NCBI GenBank assembly: GCA_937958685.1
Contig: CALGNF010000102.1
Location: forward strand, 1-46,960
Source: an uncultured Caryophanales bacterium
GTDB lineage: Bacteria > Bacillota_I > Bacilli_A > Izemoplasmatales > Hujiaoplasmataceae
Reading direction: 5' to 3'
Length of the DNA stretch: 46,960 nt
This document shows positions 5,750-13,653 of the stretch, piece after piece. Within the stretch, counting starts at the first letter, position 1. Each line of letters begins with the position of its first letter. The notes below the pieces were generated by a model. That model ran no database searches. It saw nothing but the letters and a program-made list of their open reading frames with translations, and had not been told where the DNA came from. A program made the position numbers and the translations under genes.

Positions 5750-8107
5750 TCACTTGATGTTGGTCCTGACGTAGATCAGGGGGTAGAAATAGGTTAGGAA
5801 GATGCCCAGGAAGACGAGGTTGTACCAAACGCTCACGTATCTTTCCCCGGACACATAGGCGCCCGCCAGGATCCCGAGAAAGAACAGCGCCCAAACGAAG
5901 TTGAGTCCGTTGCTGATGACTTTGAACAGTTTCGTTTCGGCATAATCCTGCCGGAAGTCGTATTTGCGGAAATCATGGACGATCGGTCTGTTGATCAACC
6001 AGGTGATGAAGAAGCCGCCGCCCATTAGTCCCAGGAGCGCATCGTCGTTTCTCCAGGTGTTGAAAGCCGGCCAGAAGATCGCCATCATGGTCATGGCCAG
6101 GTAGATGACCGCCCAGGCATATTCGAACCAGGAGAGCGTCCGGAAGATCCGCAATCGCAAATAGCCGAGCCCGAGTGCCGCGCCGAGCGCGAAGGGGGTC
6201 AGCCAGATGAGGTTGATGAAGTTGTGGAGCAGCGAGACCGCGCCAAAGACGATCAGATAGGCGAACAGGAATTTCGATCCCAGATTCTTGATTGGCGTCC
6301 GCGGTTGGAATCTTGGTTCCTGTTCCTGGTAATCATCGAGCTCAAAGGCGGAAATGACGTCATAGAGCAAGTCGGTGTTGCCGGTATAGCGGAACCCGCC
6401 GCCTTGGAGCACTTCGTCGAACGTGACTTTTTTCAGGAGAAGGTTCGACAATTTGTCGTTGGTGGTGTAGATCGACAGATCGGGATTGGCGTACTCCCCA
6501 TGATGGATCGTGATGTTCTTGGCCTTGGTCCTGACGAAATAGTCGACCTTGCCGATGTGGAAATTGATGTGGGTCTCCGTCTTCCCGAGCGGCTTGCTGC
6601 CGTAGTTGTGGCGGATCATCATCATGATCTCGTCGTTTGTCAGATAATAGAAAGTGTCGTCGTCGTCGCCGAAGTAAAGGATCTCCTCGATCTGGTCCCC
6701 CAGGAAGATGCCGCTGTGGAGACTGCCGAAAAGCCCGGCCTCCGGGCGAAGCCAGGAGCCGACAAGGTGCAGGTTGTCGAAGACGCGCAAGTGTTCGCCG
6801 GCTTCGATCTCGATCTGCTTGTTGATTGACAAGCCTTTGCGCATGTCTTCGCGGCTGATGTTGCTTAGAAGCGGACGCGCTTCTCCCTCTTTGATGGCAA
6901 TGATGGTCTTCTTTAGTTTGGGAAAGGCTTCATACAGTTTTCCGAGCAGCGCGTCCTGGGCGACGGGCTGCTCCTCATGATAGGCGTAGTCGAGACATAG
7001 CATCCCGTTTTTCGCCGGACAGGCTCGCGGGTCATAAAGACTGTAATTGAAAAGACTCAAGGCTTGAGCGCCGCCAATCGTGGCGTTCTCAAAATGATAA
7101 GTCATCTCGATGATTCCCAGCGATTGCGGTTTTTGGTTAAGCACCAAATACAGCGTGTTCTTGCGCAGTTTGCTGTTGATATTGGGAAAATAGGCTTCGA
7201 TTCGCTCGATGTCTTCGATGAAACTCGGGAAGTGGGCCTTCAAAAACAGGTCGGGTTTGTTCTTGACGACGAAGTGCTTGGCAAAGATCTTCTTGTTCGT
7301 ATAATCGACGACATGGGTGATCTTTCCGGATTCATCATAGACAAATTCCTTGATCCGGCGTTTCTGGACGATCTTTGGATTGACGATGTTGAGTTTTTCG
7401 ATCAACAACTCCCGGATCCGGGCATTGTCGATCCTAAGGCGATACATTCCCTCCTTCAGTTCAAAAAACAACTGTGAGAAGAAGTGGTAACTGCTGACGG
7501 TTTCGGGATCGATGCCATTGATCTGGTGGTTGAGCAAAAACTCGCCGGCGATCTCGGAATCGGAGAAGTACTTTTCCAAGAGGTCCCTGAGTGGATAGTC
7601 GCCCCATTCGATCATCAATGATGTCAGTGTGTATTCCCGGCTAACCAGCATGTTCTCCTGTTGGTGCAGATAGTTTTCATAGTGCCGTTCCAAGTCGCGA
7701 AAGAACCTGTGGATGGCATCCCTTTGTTTCGGATAATAGCGCACAAGATAGACTTTGAATTTCTCAAAGTGGTTTTCGCGCTTGCGCATCAACAGGTCGC
7801 TTTTGATCACATATTCCTGAGTGATGAGTTCTCCCTTGATCTCGTTTTCCAGCCCGAGCGCCCTGAGATACTTGTAGACCAAGCCATTGGGGTTCAGACC
7901 GCAGAGATACCCGTCGCGGTTGTATTCGAACAGGTATTTGTTGTTCTCCGGATCGGTGATCGCCACCGCTTCGCTTGCGATCGTGTCGGCTTTCTCGTCG
8001 ACCAGGACCGAAACACCACGCATCTTGCGGGCCAAAAACAGGGCGGTCGCCAAGGAAATGAGATCGCTGCCAATGATCAAAACGTCATATTTTTCGATTG
8101 CGCCCAC
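5750..8107 (-). CDS. FAD-dependent oxidoreductase (CrtI-like) fused to an SCP2-like domain and a membrane domain
   Basis: A 785-residue protein in three parts. Residues 1 to ~480 resemble phytoene-desaturase/amine-oxidase flavoproteins. The N-terminal strand-turn-helix is present (DVLIIGSDLISLATALFLA), but the GxGxxG motif is degenerate (GSDLIS, residues 13-18). The C-terminal FAD motif is well kept (LVGSWLRPEAGLFGSLHSG). Residues ~490-595 look like an SCP2 sterol-carrier domain, with a HINFHIGKVDYFVRTKAKN strand pair, the DLSIYTTNDKL segment and GFRYTGNTDLL. Residues ~608-785 hold about six membrane segments. It leads an operon ending in ispD-ispF, which points to an isoprenoid or other hydrophobic substrate held at the membrane. 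The substrate is unknown and the whole assignment is by pattern. Confidence 0.7.
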   Translation of the reverse strand: MGAIEKYDVLIIGSDLISLATALFLARKMRGVSVLVDEKADTIASEAVAITDPENNKYLFEYNRDGYLCGLNPNGLVYKYLRALGLENEIKGELITQEYVIKSDLLMRKRENHFEKFKVYLVRYYPKQRDAIHRFFRDLERHYENYLHQQENMLVSREYTLTSLMIEWGDYPLRDLLEKYFSDSEIAGEFLLNHQINGIDPETVSSYHFFSQLFFELKEGMYRLRIDNARIRELLIEKLNIVNPKIVQKRRIKEFVYDESGKITHVVDYTNKKIFAKHFVVKNKPDLFLKAHFPSFIEDIERIEAYFPNINSKLRKNTLYLVLNQKPQSLGIIEMTYHFENATIGGAQALSLFNYSLYDPRACPAKNGMLCLDYAYHEEQPVAQDALLGKLYEAFPKLKKTIIAIKEGEARPLLSNISREDMRKGLSINKQIEIEAGEHLRVFDNLHLVGSWLRPEAGLFGSLHSGIFLGDQIEEILYFGDDDDTFYYLTNDEIMMMIRHNYGSKPLGKTETHINFHIGKVDYFVRTKAKNITIHHGEYANPDLSIYTTNDKLSNLLLKKVTFDEVLQGGGFRYTGNTDLLYDVISAFELDDYQEQEPRFQPRTPIKNLGSKFLFAYLIVFGAVSLLHNFINLIWLTPFALGAALGLGYLRLRIFRTLSWFEYAWAVIYLAMTMMAIFWPAFNTWRNDDALLGLMGGGFFITWLINRPIVHDFRKYDFRQDYAETKLFKVISNGLNFVWALFFLGILAGAYVSGERYVSVWYNLVFLGIFLTYFYPLIYVRTNIK

Positions 8108-8135
8108 CTCCCGTCATTCTTTTCCGTCTTCTCAA

Positions 8136-8141
8136 ATTATA
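8136..8141 (-). promoter_or_regulatory. Extended -10 promoter of the FAD-fusion/ispDF operon
   Basis: The minus strand reads TGTGG-TATAAT about 29 bases before the start codon of the 785-residue fusion gene. No good -35 lies upstream. Confidence 0.5.
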
Positions 8142-8177
8142 CCACAGGGGGCAGAAAAATACCACGTTTGGAAATAG

Positions 8178-8198
8178 AAAAAAGCGCCGCGGCGCTTT
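8178..8198 (-). terminator. Intrinsic terminator overlapping the cdaA stop codon
   Basis: AAAGCGCCG/CGGCGCTTT (8181-8198) is an 18-base perfect palindrome followed on the minus strand by a run of T residues. The TAA stop of cdaA (8197-8199) overlaps its base. Confidence 0.8.
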
Positions 8199-8943
8199 AC
8201 TTGAGTTTCAGGTATTTTTCAAAATAGAGATTCAGGGTTTCTTTGCTGACGTTGTAGTCCAACTGCCGGTTGATCGCGACGCTGACATAGCCGGTTTCCT
8301 CCGAAACGACAATCGTGAGCGAGTCGCTTTGTTCGCTGATGCCGATGGCCGCCCGGTGTCTTGTTCCAAAGTGCAACGGCAGATCGGTCCTTTCGGTGGA
8401 GGGATAATAGGCTTTCGCACAAAGGATCGCATTGTCCCTGATGATGACGGCGCCATCATGCAAGGGCGTCGTCGGAATGAAGATCGAGGCGAGCAGTTCG
8501 CTCGACACCGGCGCGTTGATCATCATCGCCTTGCTGATGAAAGCGGAGAGGTTGATGCTTCGCTCGATCGTGATCAGAGCGCCGATTTTCCGGTTTTGCA
8601 GAAAATCGACGGTCTCCAGCAATTTGTCCGCCAAATCATTGTCGGTCTTGGTGAACCGATGACCCTTGGCTTTGAGGATACCCAATCGCTTCATGAAGGC
8701 TTTGATTTCGTTGAGATAGATCATCACGAGCATATAGGGAACGGGGATGATAACCATCACCCGTGTCGCCAAGACGATTCCCGTGCCGGTTTCCAGCAAA
8801 AACACGACCAGCAAGAAGACAAAGAGAGCCAGGAAGATGATTTTCGCGGGACGGATCGCCTTGTGGCTGATTTTCGAGCGTAGCGACAAAAGGAAGATCG
8901 CATAAAGATAGGCGGTGAGTGCGACTAAGGTGAAATTATCCAC
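8197..8943 (-). CDS. cdaA: Diadenylate cyclase (c-di-AMP synthase), CdaA/DacA type
   Basis: Joins two ATP into cyclic di-AMP, the second messenger for potassium and osmotic balance. It has 248 residues: three N-terminal membrane helices (about 5-20, 33-52, 58-76), then a DAC domain with both catalytic signatures, LHDGAVII near residue 161 and GTRHRAAIGISE near residue 192. The start is a GTG at 8943 with AAGGAGGG about 7 bases upstream. It has its own extended -10 promoter. The usual partner genes cdaR and glmM are not adjacent, which is unusual for Bacillota. Confidence 0.95.
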   Translation of the reverse strand: MDNFTLVALTAYLYAIFLLSLRSKISHKAIRPAKIIFLALFVFLLVVFLLETGTGIVLATRVMVIIPVPYMLVMIYLNEIKAFMKRLGILKAKGHRFTKTDNDLADKLLETVDFLQNRKIGALITIERSINLSAFISKAMMINAPVSSELLASIFIPTTPLHDGAVIIRDNAILCAKAYYPSTERTDLPLHFGTRHRAAIGISEQSDSLTIVVSEETGYVSVAINRQLDYNVSKETLNLYFEKYLKLK

Positions 8944-8966
8944 AATACATCCCTCCTTGCTCAGTA

Positions 8967-8972
8967 ATTATA
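8967..8972 (-). promoter_or_regulatory. Extended -10 promoter of cdaA
   Basis: The minus strand reads ATAATGC-TATAAT about 24 bases before the GTG start codon; the -35 region is poor. Confidence 0.45.
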
Positions 8973-9008
8973 GCATTATTTTACCGCATAAGCGTCAGAA
9001 TTTAAAGA

Positions 9009-9503
9009 TTAAGCCTCGGTATTGTCCTGCTTTTTTTTCCCGGTCTTGCGAAAAACAAAGTCCAATGCGAAATACGCAATCGGAATCAGGATGACCGATC
9101 CCAGGAACGGAGCGATGATTTTGGTCCACGGATGAGCCAGATAATCAACACCAAACCAATTGACGATCGCGAAGTCGAATCCGGCAGTCAATCCGTTGCT
9201 CAGGATCAGCCGTGCCAAAAAGACAAGAATGACCGTGAAGAACTGCAGGGTGTTTCGGTTTTCCGGCTTGAATGTCAGGATGGCGTTGGCGAAATAGGAG
9301 AAGATCGAGGCGCTGATGAAGGCGACGGTGTTGGCGAGGAAAGCCAGCCAGGCGGGATTTGTGATCGACGCCGCAAGCGCGTTGTGCATCAACCAGTAGA
9401 CAAGCAGATGGATGCCGGTGTTGATGATGCCGATGATGCCGAAAGTGATGAATTTCCGCGTCAGGAAATGCTTGACGATGAAAGCGAGCAGTTTCTTGAA
9501 CAA
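9009..9503 (-). CDS. GtrA-family membrane protein
   Basis: A 164-residue protein with four predicted membrane helices and GtrA hallmarks: FITFGIIGIINTGIHLLVYW near the N-terminus and FSYFANAILTFK in the middle. GtrA/GtcA proteins are thought to flip polyprenyl-phosphate-linked sugars across the membrane for glycosylation of surface polymers. The start is a TTG at 9503 behind GGAGG of the preceding gene's end; it begins three bases after the glycosyltransferase stop. It is the last gene of the yfhO-gtrB-gtrA operon. Confidence 0.88.
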   Translation of the reverse strand: MFKKLLAFIVKHFLTRKFITFGIIGIINTGIHLLVYWLMHNALAASITNPAWLAFLANTVAFISASIFSYFANAILTFKPENRNTLQFFTVILVFLARLILSNGLTAGFDFAIVNWFGVDYLAHPWTKIIAPFLGSVILIPIAYFALDFVFRKTGKKKQDNTEA

Positions 9504-9506
9504 TTC

Positions 9507-10421
9507 CTATTCCTCCGCCTGTTCCTGGATCAGATAGATCGGCCGGTTCAGCACCTGCCGGCGCATCTGGTACATTAGGTAAAGTTGGACATAGGCGACG
9601 AAGCCGATGATGAACATCAGTGAAACAATAAATAGTCCCAGCAAGAATTCCGGCAGGGTGAAGATGCCTGAGGCGAACAAAAGCGCATCCGCCGCCAAAG
9701 CGAGGAAGGAAAAGCCGATAACGGCGATGGGAAGCAACATCAGGATCGTGGAGAACTGGTTCATGCCGTTGAAGGCATACCTTAGCAATGACTTGAAACT
9801 CCATGAACTCTTGCCGTGCATCCGGGGGATAAAATCATATTCGATGCATTTGCGCGGATAGCCGACCCATGAGAAGATGCCTTTGACAAAACGGTAATTG
9901 TCCTTGATCGCAAGAAACGCCTCGACGACTTGGCGGTCAAGCAGTTGAAAGTCCTTGGCGCCGTTGTCGAGCGGCATCTCCGTGTGGCGGTTGTAGATTT
10001 TGTAGAAGCGGTTGGCGAAGAATGTTCTGAGTTTCGGCTCGCCCTTGCGGGTTTTGCCTTTCGTGTAGACGATCTTGTATCCTTCTTCGTAATATTTGAT
10101 CATCTCCGGGATGAGCGAGGGCGGTTGCTGGAGATCGCAGTCGATGATGATAAGCGCATCGCTTCCCCGGGCTTTTTCCATCCCGGCATGCATCGCGGCT
10201 TCCTTGCCGAAATTGCGGGAGAAACTAAGATAGCTCACTCTTTGGTCGTGTTCCCGAAGTTTCTTGATCTCCGCAAGCGTTCCGTCCTTTGAGCCGTCAT
10301 TGACATAAAGCAGGGAAAAGGCATATCCCGGAATTTCGAGATGCTTCATCGTCTCGTCATAGAAGGGCCTGACGTTTTTCTCCTCGTTGTAGGAAGGAAT
10401 GATGATTGTGATGTTTTTCAT
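9507..10421 (-). CDS. GtrB/CsbB-type polyprenyl-phosphate glycosyltransferase (family GT2)
   Basis: A 304-residue protein. Residues 1-230 are a GT-A domain: TIIIPSYNEEKNV at the start, VNDGSKDGT near residue 40, and the IIIDCDLQQPP motif with the Asp pair near residue 93. Two C-terminal membrane helices (about 232-256, 262-285) fit the GtrB/DPMS topology. Such enzymes move a sugar from a nucleotide to polyprenyl phosphate on the cytoplasmic face. The start overlaps the yfhO stop (ATGA, 4 bases). The sugar cannot be read from the sequence. Confidence 0.9.
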   Translation of the reverse strand: MKNITIIIPSYNEEKNVRPFYDETMKHLEIPGYAFSLLYVNDGSKDGTLAEIKKLREHDQRVSYLSFSRNFGKEAAMHAGMEKARGSDALIIIDCDLQQPPSLIPEMIKYYEEGYKIVYTKGKTRKGEPKLRTFFANRFYKIYNRHTEMPLDNGAKDFQLLDRQVVEAFLAIKDNYRFVKGIFSWVGYPRKCIEYDFIPRMHGKSSWSFKSLLRYAFNGMNQFSTILMLLPIAVIGFSFLALAADALLFASGIFTLPEFLLGLFIVSLMFIIGFVAYVQLYLMYQMRRQVLNRPIYLIQEQAEE

Positions 10422-13400
10422 GTTTCTATCTCCTTAAGCTGTTTCCGGATGGTTCGTTGTTTTTTGATGAATCCCGGGAGGAAGATGCCAAGGTAGACCA
10501 GCGTCCCCCCGGCGGAGGCCAGCATGCCGTGCAGGAGGCCTTTGGGCACAAAACGCATCTCGATGTCGACCTCATCGACACCATGCGGAATGATGATGCC
10601 CAGGAATCCGCCGCTTGCACTGATGGTCTGATACGCTGTCGGCGAACGGAACTCCCATTCCTCCGAATAAGCCACCGGAACGACAACCAGTTGGTCATAG
10701 ACGCTGTCGCTCGCCCGGGTGTAACTAAGCGTCAATTTGCCGCGGTCGATCCGCAATTCCTTGTCGGCGGCCAGGATCTGGCTGGTCAGCAACTCATAAT
10801 CGCTGAGATCGTCGTAGACATAGGTCAATCCGAAATTGAACAGGTCGTTGACTTTGGTATACATGTTGTAGGTCTTGAAAACATACATCGTCACCGGCTT
10901 GGTGTTGAAATAATAATAGTTCTTGAACCCTTCGTATTCGTTGCCGTCTTCGTCGACAAACGAAACCTTTTCGAGTTCCTGGGACATTTCGAAATACAGG
11001 ACGCCGGTATCGCGGGAGTAGTTGATCTGGGAGACGTCATACACAAGATATGCCGCCTGGTTCCTCGCCATCTCCAACCTCAGGGTCACCGTGAAATTCG
11101 CCGGCAGATTTTCCGACTCGAAATAGATCGCTACCGGCTGGGACCAAAATTCTCCCTTGACCTGGTGCTTTTCCGTGGGTGTCACGAAACACTCCTTTTT
11201 GCTGCCGTCGGCGTATTCGATGAAGACTTCGCCATAGTTGCTCACGTCGGTGTTGCCCTTGATGTAGAGCCCGCCGCTGGAAAAGCCGATTTTCAAATCT
11301 TCATTGTCAAACCGGTAAAAAGCTCGCTCCGTCGGATCGCTCATACCGCCAATCATCACCGTCTCTTTGGTGGTGACGACGGTTGTCGCCGCCAGGTTTC
11401 TGGTGAAGGAGGTGCCAGTCAGTGTTTCTTTGGACAGATTCAGTTCGGGGAGCAGCTCCTCATAACGTTCGCTGTCGATGGTGGCTGTCCTCAACAACGC
11501 CTTTTGGATTTCCATCTTTGTGTTTCTGCCCCTGTGGGTGATGAATTCGGCGTTGGTGACATAGGATTCGTATACCTGGAAGGGTTCGGCTCTGACGATC
11601 CTAAACAGCAGGTATTTGTCATTGGCGTTCATCAGTTCGTAATGGTCGCTGTCGAAATAATACTGATAGGCGCTGCTTGCCAGCAGATATTTGTAACCCA
11701 GGAACTGGTTGAGATAGATGGCCTGGGAATCGATGATCTCCTTGGTTTGATTCTCTTGTGAACCGAACAGGAGTTTCGCAAGCATATCGGTCTCCGAATC
11801 GGTCCAGGAGTGGAAAATGCGGGTGTTTGTCGCAAACGAGGTCATCCGATTGAAGTTGGTCCGTTCGATGGTGAAGCGGGTGAGATCGACATAGACGCGG
11901 TAAAATTCGTCATCGTCGATCGATTCCCGGAGAAAATCGTTGATGTCATATGCGTTTTGAAAGGCGTCGATCTTGCCTCTGATCGAAAACGGCCCGGAAT
12001 AGATGAACGCGATGCCCAGGGAAAATTCGATCCAGAACAACACCTTGAAAAGTTGGGGCTTCTTCAACCACCCGAAGATCAACAGCATCAGCAGCGCCGC
12101 CGCCGAAACCCCCATCATCCAGGTGTCTGCCGTGATGGCATCCTTGTAGTTGAAGTCTCCGAGTTCGGCAAGTTTGGTGATGTAATAATAGATCAGAAAT
12201 CCATCCAGAAGCAAAAGCAAAACCAGCGGGATCGTCAGCCATTTCATCTTCAAGCCCTCGAATCCGTGTTGGTCGAACACGTGGGCGAGAATCATGACCA
12301 TGATCATCGGATAAAGGTTGATCCACCTTGTATATGGTTGATCCAAAGTTCCGGAAAACACATACGAGAACAGCGGGAAGAACATCAGCACCAATCCCAG
12401 CGGGATCAGCACCTTGTAGATTTTGCTGATGCGATCGCGCAAGAAGTAAACGTAGGACATTATCGAAAGACCGGTCATGGTGATGTATAGGGAGGTGTGC
12501 TCCTTGGTGTAATCCTGCATAAAACCATAGAAACCGATCGGTCTCTGTTCGGAGAACATCTTTGCCAGGAACCTGATGTAAATATCGGGTTTGAACAGCT
12601 TCAGCTCGTAACCAAAAATATCGATGATCCAGGGATTGAACGTCCCTGTATAGCGGTATGTGTCCTCGATGATGAAGAGCACTGAGGGATAAAGGATCCC
12701 CAAAGACATCACAATTCCCAAAACCAGCAAGCCCAGGAAGACCGCTCCATCGAGAATGAATCGCCAAAATTTGAAATCTTGACGCTTGAGATACTCCACA
12801 ATGAACATGATGCCGGTAAAGATCAATGCCATATAGGCCAGGTAGAAATTGTACATGACCAGTGCCAGCGAAAAGAGTGGCACAATCCACTTCTTGCCTT
12901 TGAATGACCAATGGATGACCAGGAGTGCAAAGGGCAAATAGAACGCCAGCGACAGGAATGCCGGGAACGCCATGAAACTGACCATGCCGCCGCTGATGAA
13001 GTAGAAGAGGCCCATCCAGAAGACGGTGCGGTTCTTCATGCCCTGCAGGGACAGATAATAGGCGAAAGTCATGACTCCGGCTAAAATCTTCAAGAACTCG
13101 GTCGATGAATAGGCGATATTGGTCGGCATCACATAACTGAGCAGGAATGTGATCAGCGTGAAAATATCAAGAGGAACGTAATAGACATCCGAAAAATAGG
13201 AGGCTCCCAGATAATTGTTGAGGTTGAATACTGACAAGGTGCCGTCTTTGATTTGTTGAACGAAGTCGACGATGATCGTGTAATACTGCAGCAAATCATC
13301 GGAGAAGTTGGTGTAGAAGCTGTTGTTGATGAGGATGATCAAAATCTGGATGCCAAACAGAATCGTGAAGACAAAAAGCGCCAAAAACCCGAAGGTCTTC

Positions 13401-13525
13401 TTTTTGGACGCGAACTGCCTGTCGATGAAGTCCTTGAATATCGTGCTCGCTTTGCTCCATTTTTCCCTAAGGAGCTGTCGTTGCGGCTTTTTTTTATTGC
13501 GTTCTTTCTTGGGATCGTATCTCAT
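10418..13525 (-). CDS. YfhO-family multi-membrane glycosyltransferase
   Basis: A 1035-residue membrane protein. After a basic N-terminus (RYDPKKERNKKK) it has about a dozen hydrophobic segments, mostly in residues 45-520, then a ~430-residue extracytoplasmic region, and a last helix near residue 1000 followed by a basic tail. This is the YfhO layout. YfhO acts with a CsbB/GtrB glycosyltransferase and a GtrA flippase to decorate surface polymers such as lipoteichoic acid, and both partners are encoded directly downstream. ATG at 13525 is preferred because GAGG lies 6 bases before it; the ATG four codons upstream overlaps that site. Confidence 0.85.
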   Translation of the reverse strand: MRYDPKKERNKKKPQRQLLREKWSKASTIFKDFIDRQFASKKKTFGFLALFVFTILFGIQILIILINNSFYTNFSDDLLQYYTIIVDFVQQIKDGTLSVFNLNNYLGASYFSDVYYVPLDIFTLITFLLSYVMPTNIAYSSTEFLKILAGVMTFAYYLSLQGMKNRTVFWMGLFYFISGGMVSFMAFPAFLSLAFYLPFALLVIHWSFKGKKWIVPLFSLALVMYNFYLAYMALIFTGIMFIVEYLKRQDFKFWRFILDGAVFLGLLVLGIVMSLGILYPSVLFIIEDTYRYTGTFNPWIIDIFGYELKLFKPDIYIRFLAKMFSEQRPIGFYGFMQDYTKEHTSLYITMTGLSIMSYVYFLRDRISKIYKVLIPLGLVLMFFPLFSYVFSGTLDQPYTRWINLYPMIMVMILAHVFDQHGFEGLKMKWLTIPLVLLLLLDGFLIYYYITKLAELGDFNYKDAITADTWMMGVSAAALLMLLIFGWLKKPQLFKVLFWIEFSLGIAFIYSGPFSIRGKIDAFQNAYDINDFLRESIDDDEFYRVYVDLTRFTIERTNFNRMTSFATNTRIFHSWTDSETDMLAKLLFGSQENQTKEIIDSQAIYLNQFLGYKYLLASSAYQYYFDSDHYELMNANDKYLLFRIVRAEPFQVYESYVTNAEFITHRGRNTKMEIQKALLRTATIDSERYEELLPELNLSKETLTGTSFTRNLAATTVVTTKETVMIGGMSDPTERAFYRFDNEDLKIGFSSGGLYIKGNTDVSNYGEVFIEYADGSKKECFVTPTEKHQVKGEFWSQPVAIYFESENLPANFTVTLRLEMARNQAAYLVYDVSQINYSRDTGVLYFEMSQELEKVSFVDEDGNEYEGFKNYYYFNTKPVTMYVFKTYNMYTKVNDLFNFGLTYVYDDLSDYELLTSQILAADKELRIDRGKLTLSYTRASDSVYDQLVVVPVAYSEEWEFRSPTAYQTISASGGFLGIIIPHGVDEVDIEMRFVPKGLLHGMLASAGGTLVYLGIFLPGFIKKQRTIRKQLKEIET

Positions 13526-13557
13526 CTGGTACCTCATCCAACCGGAATAATCAATTA

Positions 13558-13563
13558 ATTATA
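13558..13563 (-). promoter_or_regulatory. Extended -10 promoter of yfhO-gtrB-gtrA
   Basis: The minus strand reads ATGT-TATAAT about 33 bases before the yfhO start. A plus-strand TATAAT (13567-13572) lies back to back with it and may serve hflX. Confidence 0.45.
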
Positions 13564-13629
13564 ACATATAATGCGAATCGGTATTAACATAAATTTTACC
13601 TTCTTGTGCGATTGGGACGGCTGATGATG

Positions 13630-13635
13630 TATAAT
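13630..13635 (+). promoter_or_regulatory. Possible -10 box of hflX
   Basis: TATAAT stands 19 bases before the preferred hflX start at 13654. No well-spaced -35 is seen. A second TATAAT at 13567-13572 is an alternative, and would allow starts further upstream. Confidence 0.3.
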
Positions 13636-13653
13636 ATTCTCCGGGTGATGGAA

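Noticed and set aside
3991..5757. 588-codon open frame on the plus strand opposite ispD and the GGDEF-like gene
   Set aside because: It is antisense to two well-supported genes, its translation has no recognisable domain, and it lacks a ribosome binding site. Long antisense frames are common here because of codon usage.
10457..11761. 434-codon plus-strand frame opposite yfhO
   Set aside because: Antisense shadow without motifs or translation signals.
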